Source: Methanoregula sp. UBA247 (GTDB lineage: Archaea; Halobacteriota; Methanomicrobia; Methanomicrobiales; Methanospirillaceae). Taken from it: a DNA stretch of 58,375 nucleotides. The notes beneath the pieces were generated by a model. That model had not been told where the DNA came from, made no database searches, and worked only from the letters and a program-made list of their open reading frames with translations. The translations under genes and the position numbers were made by a program. Below, in pieces: positions 1 through 9,564 of the stretch. The stretch spans positions 1 to 58,375 of the forward strand of contig DADR01000044.1 in NCBI GenBank assembly GCA_002495055.1. The letters run 5' to 3'. Each line of letters begins with the position of its first letter. Positions within the stretch are counted from its first letter, which is position 1.

Positions 1-53
1 TTTTAGATAGGATTTCTACGGAGCAGAATTATTAATTTAATAAGCATTTTCGG

Positions 54-788
54 ATGTGCCTCATGAGATTTGGGAAAATAATTCTATTTGGAATGATTGT
101 AGTGCTGATGGTTTGCATTATACCAGTTGCGGCGGATTCTATTAAATCAGAGGGCAACTCGGATAATGGGAATAAGCCCACAATCTTTATTGAATATGGG
201 ACGGGGAAAGATGTAGGTCTTGTCAAGGTGACACATATTCACTATGCAAAATCAGTTGATAAGGGTAAACCGGCCAAGACTACTACTTGTTATAAATTAG
301 CAGGTTGGAAATGGTCTGGTCCTATTACTTATACCATCAATCCTAACTATCCTGCTCTTATTGATGCAATAAGCCTTGCAACAACGGAGTGGGGTCAAAA
401 TACGCACGCAGATTTATTCAATGACAATGAACAGGGAACGTATCCGTGGGGTGTTCGGGATTATAAAAATTCTGTATCATATGGAGATTATTCAACAGAT
501 GGTGTAATAGCAGTTACTTCTACGTGGTATAGCAGAGCCACCAAAACAGCTGTTGAAAGCGATATTTTATTCGATACTGACTTTAAATGGGGAACAGAGG
601 ATCCATTGTCGATGGATATCCAAAATATTGCCACCCATGAGATTGGACATACTTTAGGTCTCAGTGACTTATACACCAGTTCTTGCAGTGCGGTTACAAT
701 GTATGGTTATTCATGGGAAGGGGATTTTGAGAAAAGCAGTTTAGAACTTCCTGATATCACAGGCCTCCAAAAATTATATGGAGCATAA
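54..788 (+). CDS. secreted zincin metalloprotease (M10/matrixin-like)
   Basis: A 244-residue protein with a hydrophobic N-terminal segment (about residues 9-27, ending VAAD), so it is probably exported. The zinc site HEIGHTLGLSD starts at H195. It fits HExxHxxGxxH/D with Asp as the third ligand, as in snapalysin-type zincins, and a Met-turn-like VTMYGY follows near residue 216. This shows a zinc endopeptidase fold; the substrate is unknown. There is no recognisable propeptide cysteine switch. A second ATG nine bases downstream (MRFGKI) could be the true start. The gene stands alone and converges on the PAS gene, with a dispersed repeat copy between them. Confidence 0.85.
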   Translation: MCLMRFGKIILFGMIVVLMVCIIPVAADSIKSEGNSDNGNKPTIFIEYGTGKDVGLVKVTHIHYAKSVDKGKPAKTTTCYKLAGWKWSGPITYTINPNYPALIDAISLATTEWGQNTHADLFNDNEQGTYPWGVRDYKNSVSYGDYSTDGVIAVTSTWYSRATKTAVESDILFDTDFKWGTEDPLSMDIQNIATHEIGHTLGLSDLYTSSCSAVTMYGYSWEGDFEKSSLELPDITGLQKLYGA

Positions 789-822
789 TTTATTCACTTT
801 TTTGAATTTTATTCATACTAAT

Positions 823-893
823 AAAGTTTTACACGAAAATCATCGTTTTTTGTATAAAATACGCCCAATTCGGTCGCCATTCATATTAAGATC
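823..893 (+). repeat. dispersed repeat family, copy 1
   Basis: AT-rich copy that starts GTTTTACACGAAAATC, has a small hairpin (CGAAAA/GTTTTTTG) and contains the core CAATTCGGTCGCCATT. It diverges after about position 890. It lies between the convergent zincin and PAS genes; the rest of the 789-1039 gap shows nothing else. Confidence 0.7.
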
Positions 894-1039
894 TACAAGA
901 AAAAAATGCCGTTTACCAAAATTAACATCCATATTTTTAAAAAATTGTTGGCCTTTAGAATTTTCAGATATATCACGAAGAATATTATGAAGATTTTCTG
1001 ATTTTTTGTTTAAACTACAGGTTTGATGAAAGTGTATAT

Positions 1040-3487
1040 TTAACAAATTTTTTCAGGATTTTCTGAAATATTCTTCCGTTCAGTGATGTCACGTGCAACA
1101 ATTGCAATCTTGATCACATCTCCATTTTCATTCAGAATCGGATATGCAACAGTGTCAAACCGCCGTCCATCATGCTCATCTTCGAATCGCACCATCGTTT
1201 TCGTTTCGAATATCTTTGAAACATGAATGCGCCTTGACTGAGCTACGTCATTTGGCAAGAGATCATCTGCCAAAACACCGATCAATTCCTCAGCCGGTCT
1301 TCCGAATCGTGAAGCAGCGGTATCATTCAACCCCAGAATTATGCCGCGAGAATCCATTAAGATGACTGAATCGGTCGGTGCGTTTATGAGGGCACGTGCA
1401 GTCGCCTCACTCTCGTGCAATGCCATTTCAATACGTTTGCGTGCCGTTATATTCTGGGACACCGTGACGACACCGGTGATTGTACCGTCAGTATCCCGTA
1501 CCGGAGACAAGCTGTCACTGAACCAGAGTGTCTGGCCTTTCCAGACGATCTGAGTATCCTCTCTGATACTCTTTCCGGTTTTTACAACTGTTTTCGCCCG
1601 TTCCACAAGCCGGTCAGCGGTTTCCTTATCGAAGAAATAATGCGGGGTCAATCCAATCATATTGTCCTTTATCACCCCATAACGAGCCGCAGAATTAAAG
1701 TACAGGTATCGTCCCTCCGTGTCCTGCAGGATAATCATATCTTCGGTGCTGTCGAGGACGAGCCGGAGCCGGGTCTCACTCTCACGTAACGCCCTTTCTG
1801 CTTTTTTCTTATCAGTAATTTCCCGGGCGGTTTCCAGAACCGCAACCGGGTTGCCCGCAGTATTCCGTAATGCGATATTCGCCGAACCTTCAAAGAACCG
1901 GATTTCACCATTTTTGTCAACGAGCGTTACTTCATGCTGATGCATCTTCCCATCATGAAATGCCTTGAGCACGGAGCAGGGATAGGGATTACAGGGCGTC
2001 TTTCTCTGATGGTATACTTCGTAACACTTCTTACCAATGATATCGCTTCCAAAATCGCGTTTGGCAAGTTCATTGGCCCAGAGGATATTCAAATCCCTGT
2101 CCATCATGCTGATGATATCAGTAATCGATTCCAGCATTCCAGCAAGTTTTCCCTCACTTTCCCTCAATTCCTCTTCCAGCTGTTTGTGGCTGGTGCTGTC
2201 ATGCACGCTTCCGATTATATTAGTGGCATGACCGTTTTCGTCATAGATGGCAGTGATGTAGCAGTCTCCATACCTTTTTCCGTACGGGTACTCCTGGACT
2301 TCTTCCCATTCAATGGTCTTCTTCTCTATAATCGCCTGAAGGTACTTTTCGCTGGCACGTGTATAGAGAGGATCGGGTATAACTTCATGAACGTATTTAC
2401 CTACAACCTGGTCTTCAGTAAGATGGACTTTATTCAAAAAGGATTGATTGACCGTCAGAAAACGGTATCGACCATTCTTTTCCACCGACAACAAAAACAG
2501 AACATCAGATACATTGCTGAACAGTGAGGTGAGCTGGCGGTCTTTGATTCGAAGTGCCTCTTCTGCCCGTTTCCGTTCGGTGATATCGCGTAAAGCAACT
2601 TGAATAGCAAATTCGCCATCGATAAATGTTCTCACCCCTCTCCCCTCAACGATTAACGGCGTCCCATTGATGCGGGACATATGCAATTCCATCGGGGGTG
2701 TTGTGTCACCAACGAGATCTTTCATAATGTTATTCCTGACGGAATCGCGGAATTTTGGCTGAACGAAATCAAGGACATTTTTTTTCAGTATCTCACGTTG
2801 ATGCAACGCTCCCAGAAGTCTGAAAGCTGCGGGATTTGCATAGATTATTTTTCCTTCCTGGTGAATGAACACGGCATCAGGAGATATTTCGACGAGCTTG
2901 CGGTACCGGTCTTCGCTTTCCTGTAAGTCCTTGTCAGCCTTTTTGTGGGGGGTGATATTCTCAAGGATGACTGAAACCCCCCTTCGCCCATCATCAAATA
3001 CGGTCGGTGTAATCCGGCAAAATAACACGATATTTTTTGAACTCAGTGAAATTTCTCCTGCCCAGTTCTCGCCAGCAATCCCTTTCCTGATATTTTCAAT
3101 AAAAGGGGGAAAGGATTCGTCAAAGACCAGCGCAACGGGAGTATATTCAATATTTTTTTTGATCAGGTGTTTCCTTTCAGTTCCGACAAGATGAAGAAAC
3201 GGTTCGTTTGCAAAGGTGATCCTCAGGCTTTTATCCAGCTGAATAACCAGTTCTGATGAAATGGAAAGTACTTCTGAGAGGGGAACCCTTTCTGATAGGG
3301 TGTATATTTTTCCCATCCCCAACCGGCGCATCTCTACTTGTCCGGATACAAGTAAGGTTTCAAGATACCGGCTTAATGTATTGCGGTTGATATCCAGTTC
3401 CCTGAACATCTGGGTGATGTTCATACCCTTCGGATTTTTCTTCAAAACATCTTTGATTTTTGATGCAATGATGTCATTTAAAACCAT
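1040..3487 (-). CDS. winged-helix plus multi-PAS sensor regulator
   Basis: An 815-residue cytoplasmic protein with no membrane segment. Residues about 1-65 form a helix-turn-helix/winged-helix domain (ITQMFRELDINRNTLSRYLE). Roughly six consecutive PAS/PAC units follow, seen from repeated ESEDRYRKLVE-type linkers and DITERK/DITARK ends. There is no histidine-kinase, GGDEF or other output domain. The DNA-binding head is therefore the likely output, making this a one-component sensor-regulator of a type common in Methanomicrobiales. Ligands (redox, haem or small molecule) cannot be read from sequence. An inverted repeat AAATGC-5-GCATTT at 3493-3509 sits just upstream of the start codon and could be an autoregulatory site (inference). 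Confidence 0.85.
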   Translation of the reverse strand: MVLNDIIASKIKDVLKKNPKGMNITQMFRELDINRNTLSRYLETLLVSGQVEMRRLGMGKIYTLSERVPLSEVLSISSELVIQLDKSLRITFANEPFLHLVGTERKHLIKKNIEYTPVALVFDESFPPFIENIRKGIAGENWAGEISLSSKNIVLFCRITPTVFDDGRRGVSVILENITPHKKADKDLQESEDRYRKLVEISPDAVFIHQEGKIIYANPAAFRLLGALHQREILKKNVLDFVQPKFRDSVRNNIMKDLVGDTTPPMELHMSRINGTPLIVEGRGVRTFIDGEFAIQVALRDITERKRAEEALRIKDRQLTSLFSNVSDVLFLLSVEKNGRYRFLTVNQSFLNKVHLTEDQVVGKYVHEVIPDPLYTRASEKYLQAIIEKKTIEWEEVQEYPYGKRYGDCYITAIYDENGHATNIIGSVHDSTSHKQLEEELRESEGKLAGMLESITDIISMMDRDLNILWANELAKRDFGSDIIGKKCYEVYHQRKTPCNPYPCSVLKAFHDGKMHQHEVTLVDKNGEIRFFEGSANIALRNTAGNPVAVLETAREITDKKKAERALRESETRLRLVLDSTEDMIILQDTEGRYLYFNSAARYGVIKDNMIGLTPHYFFDKETADRLVERAKTVVKTGKSIREDTQIVWKGQTLWFSDSLSPVRDTDGTITGVVTVSQNITARKRIEMALHESEATARALINAPTDSVILMDSRGIILGLNDTAASRFGRPAEELIGVLADDLLPNDVAQSRRIHVSKIFETKTMVRFEDEHDGRRFDTVAYPILNENGDVIKIAIVARDITERKNISENPEKIC

Positions 3488-3657
3488 TCTAAAAATGCTA
3501 TTGGCATTTCAGGATATAATAATACAGATGATTTCGGTCTTTTATTACGTCTCATCACTTCTCCACAATTATCAATCCATAAAATTTCTCAATTTCCTCA
3601 AAGGACATGTACATGATGAAATAATTACGTTCAGAAATGATTCTGGGAGAGAGGAGC

Positions 3658-3756
3658 AAAGTTTTACACGAAAATCTATCGATTTTTGCATAAAACCACC
3701 CCAATTCGGTCGCCATTTTTATTATAAAGAGCATCTTTTTGTGTCGGTTAATAGGT
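3658..3756 (+). repeat. dispersed repeat family, copy 2 (most complete)
   Basis: The best full-length copy, about 99 bp. It starts GTTTTACACGAAAATC, has a hairpin AAAATC-tatc-GATTTT, then CCCAATTCGGTCGCC, an AT-rich ATTATAAAGAGCATC stretch and an end near GTGTCGGTTAATAGG. It lies in the 3488-3922 gap between the divergent PAS and MBL genes. Apart from this copy and the AAATGC palindrome, I see no gene in that gap. Confidence 0.8.
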
Positions 3757-3922
3757 CCCGGTTCAATGTGCAAAAGACAACGAAGATCGATTGAGTGGGG
3801 ATTTGAGGGGGTATGTTTTCTGCCCATAATGTCGTACGAAAAACATAATCGCTGCCGGCTTTAATTTTCGAGCGATGCTCAAAAATAAGATATACCATGT
3901 CCCAATGATTAATTGATTTACT

Positions 3923-5323
3923 ATGAAACTGAAATTCCTTGGCGCCGCCCGCGAAGTTACCGGGAGCAAACATCTCATCACTACTGAAAACGGGAAGAAA
4001 ATACTCCTCGACTGTGGCATGTTCCAGGGCAAAGGGTTGGAAACTGATCGTATGAACCGCGATCTCGGTTTTGACCCTGTAGAAATCGACCATATCATCC
4101 TGTCACATGCACATATAGACCACTCGGGATTGATCCCTTACGTTTACAAACTGGGCTTCCGTGGATCGGTAGTTTGCACGAATGCCACTCGCGACTTGTG
4201 CGCAATAATGCTTGCCGATAGCGGGCACATACAGGAAAGCGACGTTGAAAAGTTTAACCGACGCCGTATTCCCAAAGGTTTGGCTCCGGTTAAACCGATC
4301 TATACCAAAAAAGATGCCTGTGCCTGCATGACACTATTCATAGGTGTTGCATACAACAGGAGATTCCGGATTGATGATAACACCAATGTAAAGTTTACCA
4401 ATACTGGTCATATGCTGGGCAGTGGCGTAGTTTCGCTTGAAATTACTGAAAATGGAAAAACAACGAGGCTTGCATATACCAGTGATATCGGCAGGCCGAA
4501 AAGCCACATCCTGAAGTCACCTGAACCCTTCCCGCAATGCGATTACCTGATCACCGAAGCGACCTACGGAAACCGCCTGCACGAACAGATGAAGGATGCC
4601 GAGGGAGAACTGCTTCGGGTAATCCGCCAGACCTGCATTGAAAAAGGCGGAAAGGTCATCATTCCCTCCTTTGCCATCGGCCGCACACAGGAAGTTGTGT
4701 ACGTGCTGAATAACTTTTTTAACGATGGGCTATTACCCAAAATAAATATCTACGTTGACAGTCCGTTGGCAGTGAATGCCACTGATATCTTCCGGTTACA
4801 CCTCAGGGACCTGGGCGTGGATGTCCAGGAAGTATTGCAAAACGACCCGGATCCGTTTGGATTTGGCTCTCTTTTTTACCTGCAACGTCTGGAGGATTCG
4901 AAAAATCTGAACTCAATTAAGGGACCGTGCGTGATCATTTCTGCCTCGGGTATGATGGAAGCCGGGCGTATAAAGCACCACCTGGCCAACAATATTGAAG
5001 ACCCGAAGAACACCATCCTTGTAGTTGGTTATTGTTCACCCACTACGCTCGGAGCCAGGATAGTAAACGGTGAAAATCCTGTATCTATTTTCGGCGTAAA
5101 ACATCCGGTGAGAGCAAAGGTTGAAAGGATTGAAGCTTTTTCGGCCCACGGCGACTATAATGAAATGATGGAGTACATCAGTTGCCAGGATAAAAGTCAG
5201 TTGAAAAAGATATTCCTGGTGCACGGTGAATATGAAGCGCAGCAATCTTACCAGCGTCAACTGGAAGAGGCCGGATTTGGGAATATCAGTATACCAGAGG
5301 CCGGGACTGAATTTCAACTTTAG
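3923..5323 (+). CDS. beta-CASP metallo-beta-lactamase ribonuclease
   Basis: A 466-residue metallo-beta-lactamase-fold protein with the zinc motif HAHIDHSG (H62, H64, D66, H67), a further His at TGHMLGSG, the Asp motif in YTSDIGRP, and the beta-CASP/RNA-specificity half including PSFAIGRTQEV, SASGMMEAGRIKHHL and a C-terminal FSAHGDYNEM. This is the architecture of CPSF73-like RNA-processing nucleases. It lacks the N-terminal KH domains of the archaeal aCPSF family and looks more like the shorter bacterial-type enzymes, so possible acquisition is an inference. A role in mRNA 3' processing or 5' exonucleolytic decay is likely. It starts on ATG with no obvious SD; no operon partner is seen. Confidence 0.9.
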   Translation: MKLKFLGAAREVTGSKHLITTENGKKILLDCGMFQGKGLETDRMNRDLGFDPVEIDHIILSHAHIDHSGLIPYVYKLGFRGSVVCTNATRDLCAIMLADSGHIQESDVEKFNRRRIPKGLAPVKPIYTKKDACACMTLFIGVAYNRRFRIDDNTNVKFTNTGHMLGSGVVSLEITENGKTTRLAYTSDIGRPKSHILKSPEPFPQCDYLITEATYGNRLHEQMKDAEGELLRVIRQTCIEKGGKVIIPSFAIGRTQEVVYVLNNFFNDGLLPKINIYVDSPLAVNATDIFRLHLRDLGVDVQEVLQNDPDPFGFGSLFYLQRLEDSKNLNSIKGPCVIISASGMMEAGRIKHHLANNIEDPKNTILVVGYCSPTTLGARIVNGENPVSIFGVKHPVRAKVERIEAFSAHGDYNEMMEYISCQDKSQLKKIFLVHGEYEAQQSYQRQLEEAGFGNISIPEAGTEFQL

Positions 5324-5465
5324 ATAAACAGCCTATCACAGGGTGTATTCGCAGTAAACTGAGAATTTCCGGATATATGCACATGCTGTGCACAACCACG
5401 GTGAAGAATCTTAGCAAGAGTGTTACTTGCACTCCTTACATCATCCGGCTGATTGCTGCGTTAAA

Positions 5466-5512
5466 GAGCGATTGGTCTCCATTTTTATTTTAAAAGGCAC
5501 CTTTTTATGTCT
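5466..5512 (+). repeat. dispersed repeat family, copy 3 (truncated)
   Basis: Only the right half is present: GATTGGTCTCCATTTTTATT, then TTAAAAGGCACCTTTTTATG. Its right end runs into the integrase fragment so that the ATG of the fragment falls inside the repeat. The rest of 5324-5465 shows nothing recognisable. Confidence 0.65.
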
Positions 5513-5740
5513 GCACGGATCGGCGAGGTCCTCCAGCTTGATATCGGCAATCTCAATTTTGACGCCGATCCCGTTGAGATCTGCTTCCCGGGGAAAAATA
5601 CGAAAAACGGCCAGGGCGGGTTGACCTTCATCTTTCAAAAAGCCGCACAAGCGGTGAAGGAGTGGATCAAGGTCAGAAATGCGTATGTCCGGATGAATCC
5701 CCATAAAATTTTCCCAAGGACCCGTTTGTATCATTCTTGA
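5507..5740 (+). pseudogene. tyrosine recombinase (integrase) fragment
   Basis: A 77-residue open frame that begins at box I of a tyrosine recombinase (SARIGEVLQLDIGNLNFD, with the conserved Arg and Glu). It continues through the beta-hairpin region (PGKNTKNGQGG) and a KEWIKVR helix, then stops before the H-x-x-R and catalytic Tyr motifs. Full archaeal integrases are about 300 residues, so both the N-terminal domain and the box II/Tyr region are missing. It is read as a decayed remnant. It directly follows a dispersed repeat copy, and a second box I remnant follows another copy at 16848. Confidence 0.65.
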
Positions 5741-5829
5741 GGGGGGTATTTTTATGTTTTTCCACAATGGTGTAGAGCAAACCTTTTACTGTAAAAAGAA
5801 CTCTCATTGTCCATTAAGGTGATAATACT

Positions 5830-6501
5830 ATGAAAAAAATAACATTATTTCTTGTTCTGCTGCTCGTCTTTTCGACAATGTTAATGGCCGGATGCACTCA
5901 GCAACAACCTGTAACACCAACGCCCACTATAATACCTGCGCCAACAACAGCAGCAACCGCAGTTCCAACAGTTGCGAACCTGACACCAGCTCCGGTCGGA
6001 CAATCAACCCTCATCATCGCGGTCAAAGACGCTCCGAAGACCACAGATATTGGCACGATCACCCATGTCTGGTTAAACATCAGTGAAGTGAGTGTTCATC
6101 GGGTATTGACAAATCAGACTATCACTGATACAGACGAGGAGATGACCGCAACAGAATCTGATGATACAAGCACAACAGGATGGACCGTTGTTGTCAACAA
6201 GACCCGGACTTTTGACTTACTACAGCTCACGAACGAAAGCCTGGTACTCGGCCAGAAGATGATAGATACGGGGAAGTACACTCAAATTCGGGTGAAGATC
6301 GATTCTGGAACCATCACGGTCGACGGCACTCAGTACAACCTTGCTGTCCCCAGCGGGGTGCTCAAGTTGAACAGGGGATTTGTCCTTGAACCAGATAAAA
6401 CCTTGAAACTCACGCTTGACTTTAATGTGGAGAAATCAATTATCAGGACTGGATCGGACAAGTATACACTAAAACCGGTGATTGCAGTGATATCTGGTTA
6501 A
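5830..6501 (+). CDS. DUF4382-type lipoprotein
   Basis: A 223-residue protein with a lipobox (LMAGC, Cys22) after a hydrophobic signal, so it is predicted to be lipid-anchored outside the membrane. A Pro/Thr/Ala-rich linker (residues about 28-60) is followed by a beta-rich domain with the DUF4382 pattern: VKDAPKTTDIGTITHVWLNI, FDLLQLTNESLVLG, GKYTQIRVKID and a C-terminal FNVEKSI...LKPVI. The function of the family is unknown. It is a single gene with an SD-like AAGGTGAT about six bases before the ATG. Confidence 0.8.
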   Translation: MKKITLFLVLLLVFSTMLMAGCTQQQPVTPTPTIIPAPTTAATAVPTVANLTPAPVGQSTLIIAVKDAPKTTDIGTITHVWLNISEVSVHRVLTNQTITDTDEEMTATESDDTSTTGWTVVVNKTRTFDLLQLTNESLVLGQKMIDTGKYTQIRVKIDSGTITVDGTQYNLAVPSGVLKLNRGFVLEPDKTLKLTLDFNVEKSIIRTGSDKYTLKPVIAVISG

Positions 6502-6623
6502 CCGACTGATTCAAAACTCTTTTTCAAATTTAACATTTTAATAACGTACACAAAAATAGTGACATTTTTTACGCTTACTAATAATCCCCCCTATCGGGTG
6601 TGGGGAGTTGAATTTGAACTAGA

Positions 6624-6812
6624 TATCGATGAATACACTCAATTCGGTCGCAATTTTTGATATTAAAATCCAAGAATCCTCGATAATCAAATCGATTCGG
6701 GGGGGTTTTCAATGCCCCCTTGAGTTACCACATCCCTAATGATAACGGTATATAGAGATATACCAGCGAGGACTACAACTGTCCCCGTATTAACGACAGA
6801 ATGCAGATTTCA
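6624..6812 (+). repeat. dispersed repeat, copy 4, long form
   Basis: It begins with the shared core (ATCGATGAATACACTCAATT, then CGGTCGC) and continues about 130 bp further into a second conserved block: GATTCGGGGG, CCCCTTGAG, GATAACGG, AGCGAGGACTACAACTGTCC, CCGTATTAACGACAGA. The same second block, in the same order, occurs at 11538-11652. So a longer, about 180-190 bp version of the element exists in two copies. Confidence 0.75.
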
Positions 6813-7358
6813 GAGGTATACCAAACAATGAGTCACATTCTTCACAACGGTCACTCTCAATCTAGTCTCAACGAGGTTAAAGTGATGTTTCCTGTGGAGA
6901 TCTACATTCGATATACTTTCGTCCACCTCTGATATTTTTCAGAATTGGCATTGTTTCCATTGAATTCAATTTTACCCCCGTATTGCCAATAGTTTCTCAG
7001 GGACGCATTTCGAGACATGGTTCATACCGTACCTAAAAAATCATGTTTCTGAACACACAATCGTCTCATAAAAAGTATCTACACTTGTCCATTTGACGAA
7101 GGGATTTTTAATTTAAGAAAACGGGAGGTGAGACCTGCGGCAAAGACCGGAAACTTTTGCGCGCTTATCGTTAAAAAAACCATTTGGAGGCTGTTATATA
7201 CAAGTATTTTGTTAAAGATTGTTAATCATATATAATGGTTCCTTTTTTAATTCTAAACTATTTTGGACGTTTTCTTAGAAATAAAAAGTAGTATGAACAA
7301 TTAAATTTTCCATGGACTTTAAACAGCCTTAATTCAATTTGGGGCATAGAGAAAATTA
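6813..7358 (+). other. gene-free AT-rich stretch
   Basis: About 550 bases with no convincing ORF, codon pattern or RNA signature in either strand. It contains scattered AT-rich promoter-like tracts (for example around 7200-7260) upstream of the gene at 7392. Confidence 0.5.
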
Positions 7359-7372
7359 CCGGAATATTCCGG
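7359..7372. promoter_or_regulatory. perfect 14-bp palindrome upstream of secreted protein
   Basis: CCGGAATATTCCGG is a perfect palindrome ending 19 bases before the ATG at 7392, next to an SD-like GGTG. Its position is typical of an operator or leader element; the binding protein is unknown. Confidence 0.45.
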
Positions 7373-7391
7373 ATTGGTGTGATGAAGTTCT

Positions 7392-8564
7392 ATGGCAAAA
7401 AATCGATTTGTAAAAGGATTTATCCTGCTCGTACTGATTTTGATGGTTTCTGTCGTCAGTGCTGAAGATGGAGCGCACGCTGACCTCAATGTTTCAAAAG
7501 TGATGAGTTCGACCGGACCTTATGCAATCAATGACACGGTAATATGGGTTGTAACAGTCTGGAATAACGGACCTGACGATGCCACGAATATCAGCCTCCG
7601 GGAGGATATTTCGCAGCTTTCAGACCACCAGAACATCTCTGTTGAAGTCAGTGACGGTGCGTATGACATCGCAACAGATACCTGGACAATTCCCGTGCTG
7701 GAGAACGCTACTTCTGCGAGCCTCACATTTATAACGAATTTCAGCACAGCGGGAGAAAAGACAAACAAAGTCACGGTTACACTCGACCAGACTGATGAGG
7801 CCCTGAGTGACAATAGTGCTGAATCACGCGTTGTCATATATGAAAAACTACTACTATCAGCAGATCTGAAAATCAAACCAACCACCTTGAACGTCAACAG
7901 TAAAGGTGTATTTACAGTATTCGTCACCCTAAATACATCAGAGTCCACAAAGGATGAAGCAGCAAAACCCAAGATCGATTTCGCCCGCAGCTCCCTGACC
8001 TGCAGCGAGGCCGAGCTGATCAGGGCTTCAGTATCGAATAAAGATGGCGGAACCCTGATTGCAAAGTTCTACCGCCAGGATCTCCTGAATGTTACGAACG
8101 GAACTGGTGTGAGAGTTAATTGTTCAGGAACCCTCTCGATCGATGATGAGAGCATCTATGTCGAAGGTAGCGATACGATCCGTGTTATGGGAGAAAAGAA
8201 AGGGCTGGATAAGATCTTCTCAGACCTGAAAAAATTCCTCGGTATTGAGAAAGATGAGGTGGAGATCAACCAGACCGAAAACGGTACTACACTAACGGTC
8301 ACGCTGAACCCGGAGAGTTACAAAAATAAAGGCTATATCAAAAAGGTGACCGGGAGTTCAGATGACCAGTCCGTGACAAACACTAGTTCCCAGGATCTCT
8401 TTAATAAAACTCGTGGCCTCAAAGAGGATGCAGGAAAAAACAACGACAAGGATAAAAATCTCCAGAAAAACAATGCCGGCGATACCACAGGTAAAGGGAA
8501 TAATAATGCAAACAGACCAGACGACGAATCCCCGGGGAAGTCAAACGGAAAAAAGACGAAATAG
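7392..8564 (+). CDS. secreted DUF11/CARDB-type surface protein
   Basis: A 390-residue exported protein with a signal segment ending SVVSA. Residues about 30-150 form a DUF11-like beta-sandwich (YAINDTVIWVVTVWNNGPDD, typical of repeats in archaeal surface proteins). A second beta domain follows at about 160-260 (SADLKIKPTTLNVNSKGVFT), and the Lys/Asn/Asp-rich C-terminal tail of about 60 residues is low complexity. No anchor or LPXTG-like motif is seen. It is probably an envelope or secreted adhesive protein; the precise role is unknown. It is followed after 80 bases by an archaellin relic. Confidence 0.75.
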   Translation: MAKNRFVKGFILLVLILMVSVVSAEDGAHADLNVSKVMSSTGPYAINDTVIWVVTVWNNGPDDATNISLREDISQLSDHQNISVEVSDGAYDIATDTWTIPVLENATSASLTFITNFSTAGEKTNKVTVTLDQTDEALSDNSAESRVVIYEKLLLSADLKIKPTTLNVNSKGVFTVFVTLNTSESTKDEAAKPKIDFARSSLTCSEAELIRASVSNKDGGTLIAKFYRQDLLNVTNGTGVRVNCSGTLSIDDESIYVEGSDTIRVMGEKKGLDKIFSDLKKFLGIEKDEVEINQTENGTTLTVTLNPESYKNKGYIKKVTGSSDDQSVTNTSSQDLFNKTRGLKEDAGKNNDKDKNLQKNNAGDTTGKGNNNANRPDDESPGKSNGKKTK

Positions 8565-8644
8565 TGGAGTATTGTGACGATGAAATACCGATAATTGACA
8601 ATGGATGATTTCCATTGTCTGAAATATTATTTTGAGATGGTTTT

Positions 8645-9149
8645 ATGCGCAATGGAAAGGGTAATGAAGAAGGGTTCACCGGCCTTGAGACTGCGATTGT
8701 GCTCATTGCATTCATTGTCGTAGCACCGGTGTTCTCATATGTCGTTCTTGGAGCCGGGTTCTACACAACCCAGAAGGCCCAGGAGACTGTGTACAGAGGG
8801 GTTGAACAATCAACAACAAATGTCCAGTTGGTAGGTAATGTATATGGGTTGTCCTCGTAAACCAACGTTCAGTCCAAAAATATTGGCATGGACCAATCAG
8901 AGTTCTTCAATGAAAGACACGAATTTTATTGCGTTAAAAGATGGAGTTGATAACTCTCAATCAACAATGGTACCAGGAGACAAAGTGGAAATTCAATTTA
9001 ATATAACCGCGGCTCCCAAGGACACGAAAACAAATATCGAAAAACGTCCTCGTCCTGGTGCTTCATATCCGCTTTCGAAGACAACATCATCCATTATCAA
9101 TCCAAATAAACTCATCTTCCAATTTTTTCATGATGAATGTGGTAGGTGA
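8645..9149 (+). pseudogene. archaellin (FlaB) pseudogene, frameshifted
   Basis: The first frame (8645-8860) has a class III signal and archaellin N-terminal helix (EEGFTGLETAIVLIAFIVVA) through QLVGNVYGLSS, then a stop. A second frame (8838-9149) continues with the C-terminal archaellin beta domain (VPGDKVEIQFNITAAP, PRPGASYPLSKT). About 40-45 residues between the two parts are missing compared with a normal archaellin and with the related domain at 50132-50815. Frameshift plus internal loss makes a broken gene; a translated short N-terminal peptide cannot be excluded. Confidence 0.7.
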
Positions 9150-9155
9150 ACGGAT

Positions 9156-9392
9156 ATGGCAGGAGATATCAGAAATGAAATTCAAATTTTGCACGATAAT
9201 TGGAACCCCAAAAGAGCGAGGTTCTGGTTCTGGCCAATTGTTATTTCCTTTACTGTTTTTTTTGGGGTATTTGCTGGAATCCAGGGGGCGTTTGTTGGTT
9301 TTTTCTACGGGATCGTTGGTGCGGGGTTTCTTCTCTATGAAAGTTTGCCAGTGAATAAAAGTGAGATGGATCATAAAATCAAAAATCATTAA
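9156..9392 (+). CDS. small two-helix membrane protein
   Basis: A 78-residue protein with two hydrophobic segments (about residues 25-41 and 45-63) separated by a short loop and flanked by charged ends, so it is probably a hairpin in the membrane. An SD-like AGGTGA lies eight bases before the ATG, overlapping the end of the archaellin relic. No family is recognised. Possibly co-transcribed with the relic; function unknown. Confidence 0.55.
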   Translation: MAGDIRNEIQILHDNWNPKRARFWFWPIVISFTVFFGVFAGIQGAFVGFFYGIVGAGFLLYESLPVNKSEMDHKIKNH

Positions 9393-9394
9393 TT

Positions 9395-9470
9395 TTTGAG
9401 TATTAACCACCAAATCCGGTCGTCATTTTTATTATAAAAGGCATCTTTTTGTGTCGATTAATAGGTCGTC
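9395..9470 (+). repeat. dispersed repeat family, copy 5
   Basis: The core CCAAATCCGGTCGTCATTTT is followed by ATTATAAAAGGCATCTTTTT and GTGTCGATTAATAGGTCG, nearly identical to copy 2 on the right side. The left hairpin half is degraded. It directly follows the small membrane protein gene and precedes the HsdR-like relic. Confidence 0.75.
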
Positions 9471-9564
9471 TGAAAAAATGGATCGGTCATTAATGATTTT
9501 TTCTAAAATCCTTTTTTAAATCTGCTCAATAGAGTTTTTTACATTCAAGTATAAATGACCATTA

